DNA of 28,367 nt from a virus: positions 1 to 28,367 of IMG/VR virus record IMGVR_UViG_3300020056_000122; one strand, 5' to 3'. Below are positions 22,241-28,367 of the stretch, one piece after another (the stretch's first letter is position 1; every line of letters starts with the position of its first letter). The translations under genes and the position numbers were made by a program. The notes under the pieces are model-generated. The model did not search any database, was not told the origin of the DNA, and worked only from the letters and a program-made list of their open reading frames with translations.

Positions 22241-22257
22241 TTTTTTATATATCTTTC
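22241..22257 (-). promoter_or_regulatory. Candidate late promoter for the 792-aa gene
   Basis: The minus strand reads GAAAGATATATAAAAAA, about 19 bases before the ATG at 22222, overlapping the end of the upstream gene. It is one of the best matches to the recurrent element and fits late expression of an internal head protein. Confidence 0.5.
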
Positions 22258-23510
22258 TTAGTTAAGAACTGAGAAAACGTAAGAAGATTCGACTCATCGA
22301 TAGGACTCTCTTGCGTTTTTAACTTTTGATGGTTCAAATAAGTCTTAAAGGGCATTACGCTTGATTCGTTACTCTTTAACATAACAATTGCCTCAATTTT
22401 ATCGACAATTGTATTGATTTGCTCCATTAAGTCTGCATTTATAATATCAGTCTCTTTTGCTCTTCTCTTTCTAAATGAACCAATTGCAATCTTATATAGT
22501 TCTGAAAGAACCCTATTGTTTACGTATTCGATTGTCTTTTCGTTCTTGATAAATTTAGTATTTAATTCAAATTCAGGTCGATCACTAAAATCCGCAGAGT
22601 CAAAACTAACACCAACATATTTTGCTGCATTCTCATTAACATATGCGTTAAATGCATTTGAAATTAGTTCAATGTATCTCTCGTCTGCTTGGTCTGATTC
22701 AAGTTGAATATTATCAACATCATATTCAGAAAAGAACTCAACTAGGTCTAATAGTGAAATTTGATATGTGTCGCTTGGTTTTCTAGACTCACTAACCTCA
22801 GTTTTTGTTCCACTAAGTTTAAAGTTTTTTACCGTCTTGCCATCAAAGAAATTAATAACTAAAGAATCAATATCTCCGTCAAGATCTTCATTAAGAGCCG
22901 TCTTACTTAACGAATTATTAAAAATGTTATATGCTCTTCTGGTAAAACTTAACGCTTCATATGCTTGATTTCTTTCGGCATCACTCATTTCTAATAGTTT
23001 TACTAGCTCATCTTTCTGATGAGAACTCAATACTCCTTTAAAAACAACCTGTGGTCTTTGAACATCTAATTTATCTGCCCATTCAAAAAGAACCTTTGGG
23101 TCTCTAATAACCTTCTTTATTAGTGTATTGTCTAGAGGGTTCATTACCTGAATATGCGTTAAGATAAGCCCGTTCTTTGGTGTTTGATCGTATTTAATGT
23201 CAATTGTTTGACTGTCTGTCATGTAGTCAAAACCAAACTTCCAGTCAAGTGGCATTTCAGCCTTTGTCGCGTCATCAACCGATTCAAAATATTTAATTGC
23301 ATTCTCATAATATTTAGCGATTGTGCGATCTACTTTATCCAACGACTTCTTTTTACCACTCTTAAAATAGGTGTAACCAACTGAATTGTTTTGAACGTGA
23401 AACGAAGATGCCTGTACTTTTTCAGTAACAACACATGGAGACTTTAGCATCTCCATAAAATCTTCTCTATTCGTTGATTCAAAATATGTATGTAAGCTTT
23501 GTAGTGCCAT
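22245..23510 (-). CDS. Unknown 421-aa protein, possibly a divergent ligase-like nucleotidyltransferase, with a leader-like C terminus
   Basis: A 421-residue protein without the N-terminal leader. Residues 27-37 (VVTEKVQASSF) look like nucleotidyltransferase motif I (K31-x-Q-A in place of KxDG). WKFGFDYM could be motif III. IDSLVINFFDGKTVKNFKL, about 100 residues later, could be motifs IV and V of the ligase/capping-enzyme fold. The match is weak, and D and E residues at key points are missing, so this is tentative. Residues 280-400 are helical. The final residues, SNLLTFSQFLTKKDI, strongly resemble the leader of the neighbouring ligase-like gene (KLFTYEEFLTE), but at the C terminus. It sits between the 371-aa and 792-aa leader genes. 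Function unknown. Confidence 0.75.
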   Translation of the reverse strand: MALQSLHTYFESTNREDFMEMLKSPCVVTEKVQASSFHVQNNSVGYTYFKSGKKKSLDKVDRTIAKYYENAIKYFESVDDATKAEMPLDWKFGFDYMTDSQTIDIKYDQTPKNGLILTHIQVMNPLDNTLIKKVIRDPKVLFEWADKLDVQRPQVVFKGVLSSHQKDELVKLLEMSDAERNQAYEALSFTRRAYNIFNNSLSKTALNEDLDGDIDSLVINFFDGKTVKNFKLSGTKTEVSESRKPSDTYQISLLDLVEFFSEYDVDNIQLESDQADERYIELISNAFNAYVNENAAKYVGVSFDSADFSDRPEFELNTKFIKNEKTIEYVNNRVLSELYKIAIGSFRKRRAKETDIINADLMEQINTIVDKIEAIVMLKSNESSVMPFKTYLNHQKLKTQESPIDESNLLTFSQFLTKKDI

Positions 23511-23517
23511 AGTTTTA

Positions 23518-24633
23518 TTATTTAGCGATGTCTTCTGGTAGAGGCAGACCTGACATTCCTAGTTTAACTTCAAATTCTTTAAAGATCTCATCTCTCTTTT
23601 TAGGAAACTTAAACATTGATGAGTTAATTAAATCTCTTAAACTCTCATATGTCATTAAATCACTTACTTTTGCGCCATCGAAGAGAAGGTCTGCTATCTC
23701 TTCTGGTAGTCTTGTAATTTCTTTATCGAATTCTTTTAGTAACTTTGCGTTTTTAACCAATCCTCTCTTACCAACAAATGATTTACGAACCTTTACAACT
23801 CCTTGATTCAAGCGAATTACATATGCTTCGTACTCTTTTGTTTCTCCCTCTTCTGTTTGATCTATAATCTCAACAAATGATTTACCAATTGCTGACATTA
23901 GGAGGATGTTTCTATATGCACCTTTATATTTTGACTCGTCTTTTGTAAAGTCTGGAGAGTGGTACATAAATCTACTCCAATTAATATCTCTTGATAACAT
24001 TAGGTCGACTTGACCTACTCCATTATTTGATTTACCCTCAATAGGAGCAGCGATTGATACCTGCTGGAATCCTACAGCCATCGAGGTGTCTAACCCTTTT
24101 TCTTTCAATAAATCATTCATATCGAAAAGAACTTTAGCCAGTGAAGTGTCTAAGTGTCCTGCAATCTTATCGGCAGAAACAGCAATATCAATGTCTCCGC
24201 TAGTCTCTCCTGGATTCTTTTTTCCAGCGCTACCAATAACTGCAGCATCCTCTCCGATACCATCAATTCCTAAGTGTGGAAATACGTTTTTCTCGATCCA
24301 TTCTAGGGTTGCTGCAACTTCATGTTGTTCAAATGGTCTGGACTGTGCAATTGCATTACCACTTTCACTTACAAACTGTTCAAACGCAGCTGCAACATAT
24401 TTACGACCGTGTTTATTATGTAATATGTCTGAGATTAGACCTTCTTTGTCAAGCCCTTTAGGGTTACCAATTTTATAACTTAGCGACCACATCTTTCTTA
24501 ATTCAGCAGTTGACATCTTTTTAAGTTTTTTGTACTCTCTGCGGATTGATTCAGGATCCCTCTTTGAAGAAAAGTTTGATCGCGGAATCTTATCTTCACT
24601 TACAAACTGTTCAAATAATTTAACGTATCTCAT
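23518..24633 (-). CDS. Leader-tagged two-module protein with a pol-beta-type nucleotidyltransferase domain
   Basis: A 371-residue protein. The leader MRYVKLFEQFVSE|D (1-13) is followed by a basic helical module of about 75 residues, then a second copy of the leader core, FEQFVSE|S, at 84-90. The second module has the nucleotidyltransferase pattern: GSAGKKNPGETSGDIDIAV, with G134-S135 and D147-x-D149, and a third acid at D210 in GQVDLML. That is the DNA polymerase beta-like fold (CCA-adding, poly(A) and related enzymes). If the prohead protease cuts at both sites, it would free a small basic protein and a nucleotidyltransferase of about 280 residues inside the head. The substrate is unknown. 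Start chosen for the leader. Confidence 0.78.
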   Translation of the reverse strand: MRYVKLFEQFVSEDKIPRSNFSSKRDPESIRREYKKLKKMSTAELRKMWSLSYKIGNPKGLDKEGLISDILHNKHGRKYVAAAFEQFVSESGNAIAQSRPFEQHEVAATLEWIEKNVFPHLGIDGIGEDAAVIGSAGKKNPGETSGDIDIAVSADKIAGHLDTSLAKVLFDMNDLLKEKGLDTSMAVGFQQVSIAAPIEGKSNNGVGQVDLMLSRDINWSRFMYHSPDFTKDESKYKGAYRNILLMSAIGKSFVEIIDQTEEGETKEYEAYVIRLNQGVVKVRKSFVGKRGLVKNAKLLKEFDKEITRLPEEIADLLFDGAKVSDLMTYESLRDLINSSMFKFPKKRDEIFKEFEVKLGMSGLPLPEDIAK

Positions 24634-24641
24634 CTCTGTTT

Positions 24642-24995
24642 TTACTTATTATGATATTCTATTTGGTCTTTTAAAAATTCCTTAATTGTTGGAATTACAT
24701 CATCTTCAGAATTAATTTCATCAGCCCAGTTGTCATCACCAAAAACCTCTCCATTTCTAAAAAATCGAATAGATCCGTAATCACGATCATTATCTTTGTA
24801 TTTAGGTCCAGTCAGAATATAATCCATTCTATTTGGCAGAATTCCCTCTTTTTCAATAGTTGCCGGATACCCAGCCTTTTTAAGTATCTTAGCCACTTTT
24901 CTCAGGTTTAATTTTACACCTCTATCTCTTCCTACTTCTGTAGGCGTTATCGTGTATTCACCTATAAACTGCTCAAATAATTTAACGTATCTCAT
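24642..24995 (-). CDS. Capsid-targeting-leader protein, unknown 117-aa
   Basis: The leader is MRYVKLFEQFIGE|Y, differing at the cut site by a Tyr. The mature part (about 104 residues) is a small alpha/beta protein: a basic helix LRKVAKILKKAGYPATIEKE, then strands around YILTGPKYKD and SIRFFRNGEVFGDDNW, and an acidic C-terminal helix. I do not recognise a family. The ATG overlaps the stop of the adenylyltransferase-like gene by one base (TAATG), so it is in the same unit. Confidence 0.78.
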   Translation of the reverse strand: MRYVKLFEQFIGEYTITPTEVGRDRGVKLNLRKVAKILKKAGYPATIEKEGILPNRMDYILTGPKYKDNDRDYGSIRFFRNGEVFGDDNWADEINSEDDVIPTIKEFLKDQIEYHNK

Positions 24996-25591
24996 TATAT
25001 GTGTTTTCTTAATTTGTCATAGTATTTATAAAGATATTTCGGCACCATCTTTTCGAATGCTTCTCTATCATCATTTGCAAGTGCTTCTCTAGTCTTTGTA
25101 CCGCTAGGTCCTCCTTCTGCTCTTGCATCTACCATTTCTAGTTTAAAATCCGGATGTACAACCGTATCAGTCTTTGGTCCAGTAACATATTTAATCTGTG
25201 GTGTGTATGCCTTGATTCTGTCGCTTCCAGCACCTACACCAACAGTCTCATATCCTTGTTCTCTTAAGAATCTAACAAACCAAGGAATTACTGTTCTACC
25301 ATAGCTATTTGGGTAAATAAAGAAATCTGCGATCTCCTTCTCGTTCTTTGCAACCTCTTGTCCAATTTGAAGTAGAAGGCTTTCTGGGAATGGAGACTCT
25401 TCACGCTTTGAAACTATTTGCATTGCAACTACTGGCTTGCCAAAGATTTTAGCAGCATTTTTAAGTGCCGCGATATGACCATTGTGAAATGGCTGAAATC
25501 TTCCAGGCATTACAACAATTTCAGTACCCTCAATTGGTTGAGTTACATCAGCCTCGTTAATGAATTGTTCAAATAGTTTAATATGTTTCAT
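24995..25591 (-). CDS. Leader-tagged NMN adenylyltransferase-like nucleotidyltransferase
   Basis: A 198-residue protein: leader MKHIKLFEQFINE|A, about 10 linker residues, then a cytidylyltransferase-type Rossmann enzyme. The signature GRFQPFHNGH (30-39) supplies the HxGH ATP-binding site, and SGTKTREAL (163-171) is the C-terminal (S/T)xxxxR phosphate-binding motif. GRFQPFHxGH with this C-terminal motif is typical of nicotinamide-mononucleotide adenylyltransferases (NadM/NadR type), which make NAD+ from NMN and ATP. Pantetheine-phosphate or other adenylyltransferases are alternatives. Such genes occur in T4-like phages as part of NAD salvage, but a capsid leader on one is unusual. If delivered with the genome, it could act at once in the cell (inference). 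Confidence 0.78.
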   Translation of the reverse strand: MKHIKLFEQFINEADVTQPIEGTEIVVMPGRFQPFHNGHIAALKNAAKIFGKPVVAMQIVSKREESPFPESLLLQIGQEVAKNEKEIADFFIYPNSYGRTVIPWFVRFLREQGYETVGVGAGSDRIKAYTPQIKYVTGPKTDTVVHPDFKLEMVDARAEGGPSGTKTREALANDDREAFEKMVPKYLYKYYDKLRKHI

Positions 25592-25619
25592 AATTATATG
25601 TATTCTTTAATGTGTTTCA

Positions 25620-25979
25620 TTATTCCTTTATGAATCCCATCCAATTATCAGTAATACCTAAAACACCACTTCCACCGACCATCTTATCCCCAGCCTTCCA
25701 GTCCATGTAAGGTCTATTTGTGGAACGACCATCGCTGATATAGGTAAGTCCTAGGTCTTTCCCAGCTGCTTTAAGTTTAGCTCTATCTGCATAGCGAGTA
25801 TAGTTAACAAAAAGTTTTACTTCACCTCTGTGGTTAGCAGCTTTAGCTTTAGTAACAGAAGGAACTGCTTTCTTTAGCTTCTTTTCGTAGTCTGCTGCTT
25901 GTTTTAAGTTGATTCTCTTTTCAAAAAGATTTGATTTTGCTTCATTTACAAATTGTTCAAATAGTTTTACGTGTTTCAT
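25620..25979 (-). CDS. Capsid-targeting-leader protein, unknown basic 119-aa
   Basis: The leader is MKHVKLFEQFVNE|A, identical in protein sequence to that of the gene at 12200. The mature part of about 106 residues is strongly basic (many Lys and Arg: KQAADYEKKLKKAVPSVTKA, then ANHRGEVKLFVNYTRYADRA), with a small alpha/beta core and a Gly-rich C-terminal part. Basic internal proteins that bind DNA or core are usual for T4 (IPII, IPIII). No family recognised, and no catalytic motif seen. The 42-base leader coding sequence is nearly identical to that of the next gene. Confidence 0.8.
   Translation of the reverse strand: MKHVKLFEQFVNEAKSNLFEKRINLKQAADYEKKLKKAVPSVTKAKAANHRGEVKLFVNYTRYADRAKLKAAGKDLGLTYISDGRSTNRPYMDWKAGDKMVGGSGVLGITDNWMGFIKE
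25938..25979 (-). repeat. Dispersed leader-coding repeat, copy A
   Basis: These 42 bases code for MKHVKLFEQFVNEA and differ at only two positions from 26205-26246. More diverged copies begin the genes starting at 12610, 19822, 24633, 24995 and 25591, and occur internally near 19288 and 24382. Confidence 0.85.
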
Positions 25980-25997
25980 TTTGATGCTATATTTTAT

Positions 25998-26246
25998 TTA
26001 ATAACCAAACTCATAACCTAGAACGTTTTCAACATGTGATTCTAATTCTTCTCTAGTATCGCTTAGTTCATCTGAATTTGGATCTACTAGACCTTTATCC
26101 ATTAAATAGTCAATAAACATGTCCATGTCTTCTGCATCCCAAACATCTCTTCCTTTCATTGTTTTAGCCCACCATTTTTTAGCCTCTTTCTCGATTTTCT
26201 TATCGGCTTCATTTACAAATTGTTCAAATAGTTTTATGTGTTTCAT
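25998..26246 (-). CDS. Small capsid-targeting-leader protein (82 aa)
   Basis: An 82-residue protein with leader MKHIKLFEQFVNE|A and about 69 residues of mature, acidic, helical protein (KKIEKEAKKWWAKTMKGRDV, then EDMDMFIDYLMDKGLVDP, ending ENVLGYEFGY). It is much more acidic than the neighbour at 25620, so the pair could be complementary. No family recognised. It has an A-rich leader, and spacing to neighbours of 18 and 8 bases places it in the same transcription unit. Confidence 0.8.
   Translation of the reverse strand: MKHIKLFEQFVNEADKKIEKEAKKWWAKTMKGRDVWDAEDMDMFIDYLMDKGLVDPNSDELSDTREELESHVENVLGYEFGY
26205..26246 (-). repeat. Dispersed leader-coding repeat, copy B
   Basis: These 42 bases code for MKHIKLFEQFVNEA, with 40 of 42 identical to copy A at 25938-25979. 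Conservation at the DNA level as well as the protein level suggests copying or recombination among these leaders, not only selection on the peptide. Confidence 0.85.
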
Positions 26247-26254
26247 TTCTATCT

Positions 26255-27544
26255 TTATTTTTTGTACGCTAAGATACTTCTGATTTGATGGATTGGTGCA
26301 AAAATACCAGTGTACTTATAGACTTTACCTTTATAAACAAATGTAATACCTTCGGTAGGTACAATGTTCTCTAATCCTCCAACTGCTGCAACTCTACTTA
26401 ATTCATGTTCAAGTTTTTCAACATCTGTCGCATCTCCATTTTTTCTAATAGTATTAATAGCAGTCTCGATCTCTTTGCGCATCTGCTCTCCAGCATGTGT
26501 TGGGTTTGCGGATAAGAAAGCCTCCATGTGCTGCATCATCTCTGTACCAACCTCTAGGAAAAGATTTTCAAGAGGAGCATAGATTTGCTTCTTAATCATC
26601 TTTTCGTTCTTTTTCTCGAAATCACTATACTCTTTTGTTAAATCAGGACCCATGTCCTTTTTCATTTTGGCAACACTATATGATTTGTTGATCCCTCCAA
26701 GTCGATTAGCAATTCCTTCAATTGACTCTTCTGGAATATCCATGTCTAGGCCTCTAACGACGTTAACTGCTCTACCAACGACAAAATCCTGTACTGTTGA
26801 ATTTAAGTTAATACCTGCATCCTGCATGATACCTTTTAGTTTGTCATTATAATACTTTGCTCTCGCTTTGGTATTCTTAAATGGCTTGATAGGAATATCC
26901 TGAGGACCCCTAACATAAAACATCTCTTGTGCAGCAGCATTTGCATCGGCTATCATTTTACCAAGATCTCTACCAGCCTGCTTGTCTTCTCCAACTACGT
27001 TTCCATCAATGTCGTATTCTACAATACCATGAAATACTAGCATGTCTTGACCATAAGGAACAGTGTTCTGTGTTACAGGAGTCATAATCTCGACGCTTGC
27101 GAATTTTGTACCTTCACCAAACATCTTTTCTTTATCACCAGGAGAAAGGGCTCCAATTGAAGCATTTAGATCGCGCATTGCTGTGTTGTATGCAATTTCA
27201 ATATCTCCTCTGTCTTTAAATTTTGCAGCAACATCGGCTGCTGTCATTGCGTTTTCACCAGCATTCTTAAGATGACTCTTATTTCTTGCAGCGATTAGTT
27301 GACCATTCTTCCATGAAATTGAAAGCTGCTGGCCGTCAGTTTTTTCTTGGACGAAGTTTTCTGGACCAAATGCTCCTTGAACTGTAGCATCAATCATATC
27401 TTTTACATCCGTCATTGTTAAACCTAAGTCTTCAAACGGGTGAGTAAGGTGACCATATGCTCCACCTTCAAATAACGGTTCGAGGTCAGTATTTCTGACC
27501 TCTCTTTCCGTTAAAAATTCTTCGTATGTAAATAGTTTATTCAT
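26255..27544 (-). CDS. Leader-tagged ligase-like covalent nucleotidyltransferase (KxDG motif)
   Basis: A 429-residue protein starting MNKLFTYEEFLTE|R, close to the T4 capsid leader. Residues 67-71 are EKTDG, the motif I of ATP-dependent DNA/RNA ligases and capping enzymes (K68 would be adenylated), with RNKSHL as motif Ia. FASVEIM (E152) fits motif III, EGITFV (398-403) motif IV, and KVYKYTG (K407, K410) motif V, near the C terminus. Motifs III and IV are about 245 residues apart, much more than in T4 DNA or RNA ligases, and the intervening part is helical. No OB-fold domain remains after motif V. DNA or RNA ligase, or another nucleotidyltransferase, cannot be told apart here. The ATG directly follows the upstream stop codon. 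Confidence 0.68.
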   Translation of the reverse strand: MNKLFTYEEFLTEREVRNTDLEPLFEGGAYGHLTHPFEDLGLTMTDVKDMIDATVQGAFGPENFVQEKTDGQQLSISWKNGQLIAARNKSHLKNAGENAMTAADVAAKFKDRGDIEIAYNTAMRDLNASIGALSPGDKEKMFGEGTKFASVEIMTPVTQNTVPYGQDMLVFHGIVEYDIDGNVVGEDKQAGRDLGKMIADANAAAQEMFYVRGPQDIPIKPFKNTKARAKYYNDKLKGIMQDAGINLNSTVQDFVVGRAVNVVRGLDMDIPEESIEGIANRLGGINKSYSVAKMKKDMGPDLTKEYSDFEKKNEKMIKKQIYAPLENLFLEVGTEMMQHMEAFLSANPTHAGEQMRKEIETAINTIRKNGDATDVEKLEHELSRVAAVGGLENIVPTEGITFVYKGKVYKYTGIFAPIHQIRSILAYKK

Positions 27545-28367
27545 TTATCCTAATGAAGATTGTAAGGCTCCTACCATTGCACCATAATCTCCGTTATGTT
27601 TTGAAATTAAACCATCGACTATTTCTTGTGCTTTTTCTTCGTCAAATTTATCTCCGAATGCTTTTTGAAGTACTGCAAAAGCATATTCTTTGAAGTCATC
27701 ATCTGATTTTACTTCAGCTTCAGTAACTACTGATTCTTTAAATTGCTCAATATCTTTATATTTGATTTCAAACTCTTCACCGTCTGGATCAAGTGCGTAG
27801 ATATAATCATCGGCAGCCCACATCTCAGTGTTTTCATCGTTACCATTATCTGGATTATAGATGATGTACCACTTTCCATTAACTAGGATTTCGGCGTCAT
27901 CGTGATTCTTGATTAACTTTAAAAGCTTCTTCTTATCGTATTTAGCTTCGGTAACTACTGATTCTTTAATATCAAATGAATGAACTCCTCCACCTGACAT
28001 AATACTACTCCATTTAACGTGCGTTAGCTCTACTTCTGGATATAGCATCTTTACTTGAGCGATTACATAGTCTGGATTTACTCTATATGCGTATCTAACC
28101 TCTAGTTTTTTCTTATTAAGTTTTACAACCTTTGGTGGTGTATTACCATTATGTGCTATGCTAAGTTGATATTGTACATCGCTCTTATTTAGACCTTCGC
28201 TTACTTCAACAGCCGCTGATTCCATTGGCTCAAACATTTTAACCATCATTTCAAAGTCTTTCCTAAAATAACTTCTTAGGTAACCTCTAACCGCATCGTC
28301 AATTAAACCATCTCTATCTCTTTTGTATTCTGGCCAATCATCCCAGTGCCAATCAACTGCATTTTCA
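27545..28367 (-). CDS. Modular protein with repeated KESVVTEA linkers (partial, runs off the right edge)
   Basis: The frame is open from the TAA at 27545 to the end of the window (about 273 residues). The ATG at 28249 is internal: upstream codons read WHWDDWPEYKRDRDGLIDDA and on into MMVKMFEP without a stop. Three segments are separated by near-identical linkers. IKESVVTEA lies near 27944-27970 and FKESVVTEA near 27716-27742, both followed by a charged start (KYDKK, EVKSD). EVSEG farther upstream may be another. The linkers resemble IKESVNEAE in the 792-aa protein and have the (hydrophobic)-x-E|A form of prohead protease sites. The middle segment is a small beta domain (DAEILVNGKWYIIYNPDNGN), the last is helical. 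Function unknown; an internal head polyprotein is the working idea. Confidence 0.72.
   Translation of the reverse strand, partial: ENAVDWHWDDWPEYKRDRDGLIDDAVRGYLRSYFRKDFEMMVKMFEPMESAAVEVSEGLNKSDVQYQLSIAHNGNTPPKVVKLNKKKLEVRYAYRVNPDYVIAQVKMLYPEVELTHVKWSSIMSGGGVHSFDIKESVVTEAKYDKKKLLKLIKNHDDAEILVNGKWYIIYNPDNGNDENTEMWAADDYIYALDPDGEEFEIKYKDIEQFKESVVTEAEVKSDDDFKEYAFAVLQKAFGDKFDEEKAQEIVDGLISKHNGDYGAMVGALQSSLG

Noticed and set aside
25938-26246. Leader-coding repeats as a CRISPR or transposon end
   Set aside because: They always encode the same N-terminal peptide in frame at gene starts, so selection on the leader explains them.
27545-28249. ATG at 28249 as the true start of the last gene
   Set aside because: The frame stays open with protein-like codons to the window edge, so the gene begins outside the window.
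1-28367. tRNA genes, CRISPR arrays, insertion sequences or integrase sites
   Set aside because: No cloverleaf, regularly spaced short repeats, transposase or attachment-site pattern was found by reading both strands; a covariance-model scan was not possible.

Overview
This window is part of a T4-like myovirus (Caudoviricetes) genome. Every gene I can support lies on the minus strand, so transcription runs from high to low coordinates. It carries T4-type homologues of the portal (gp20), head completion nuclease (gp4), late sigma factor (gp55), a probable tail sheath terminator (gp15), the gp46/gp47 recombination nuclease, the gp41 helicase, UvsX, the gp45 clamp, the gp43 DNA polymerase and class I ribonucleotide reductase. 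The DNA is AT-rich, and gene starts lack Shine-Dalgarno sequences but have A-rich leaders. Together these suggest a Bacteroidota host; that is inference. Genes are tightly packed, with many TAATG and ATGA overlaps.

Layout in transcription order (right to left). (1) About 28.4-18.7 kb is an accessory block. Ten genes in the window (nine here, one at 12.6 kb) begin with, or contain at a plausible internal start, a short leader of the type MKHxKLFEQFVNE|A. It closely resembles the T4 capsid targeting sequence MKTYQEFIAE|A, which sends internal proteins into the prohead and is removed by the gp21 protease. Several tagged proteins look like enzymes: a KxDG ligase-like nucleotidyltransferase, an NMN-adenylyltransferase-like protein and a pol-beta-like nucleotidyltransferase. 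At least three contain further internal leader-like sites and look like polyproteins. (2) About 18.6-17.6 kb holds a HAD phosphatase overlapping a methylglyoxal synthase (mgsA), an unusual phage metabolic gene. (3) About 17.6-10.1 kb holds a DNA polymerase split into two genes, 43A (exonuclease, motif A) and 43B (motifs B and C). Between the halves lie nrdB, a 2OG-Fe(II) oxygenase, nrdA, a leader-tagged gene flanked by two similar terminators, and the gp45 clamp gene. (4) About 10.1-4.1 kb holds two tiny genes, uvsX, gene 41, a possible gp33-like gene, 47 and 46. (5) About 4.1 kb to 1 holds gp15-like, an unknown coiled-coil protein, gp55, gp4, an unknown protein and the start of the portal gene.

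Regulation: a recurrent TATATAAA-type element about 18-27 bases before start codons is a good candidate for this phage's gp55-dependent late promoter. Three clear intrinsic terminators (after the 400-aa gene, after the 136-aa tagged gene, after the 288-aa gene) and a fourth after nrdA divide the strand into units. The most novel-looking system is the set of capsid-targeted enzymes and putative polyproteins, which could be injected with the genome to act before any phage gene is expressed.
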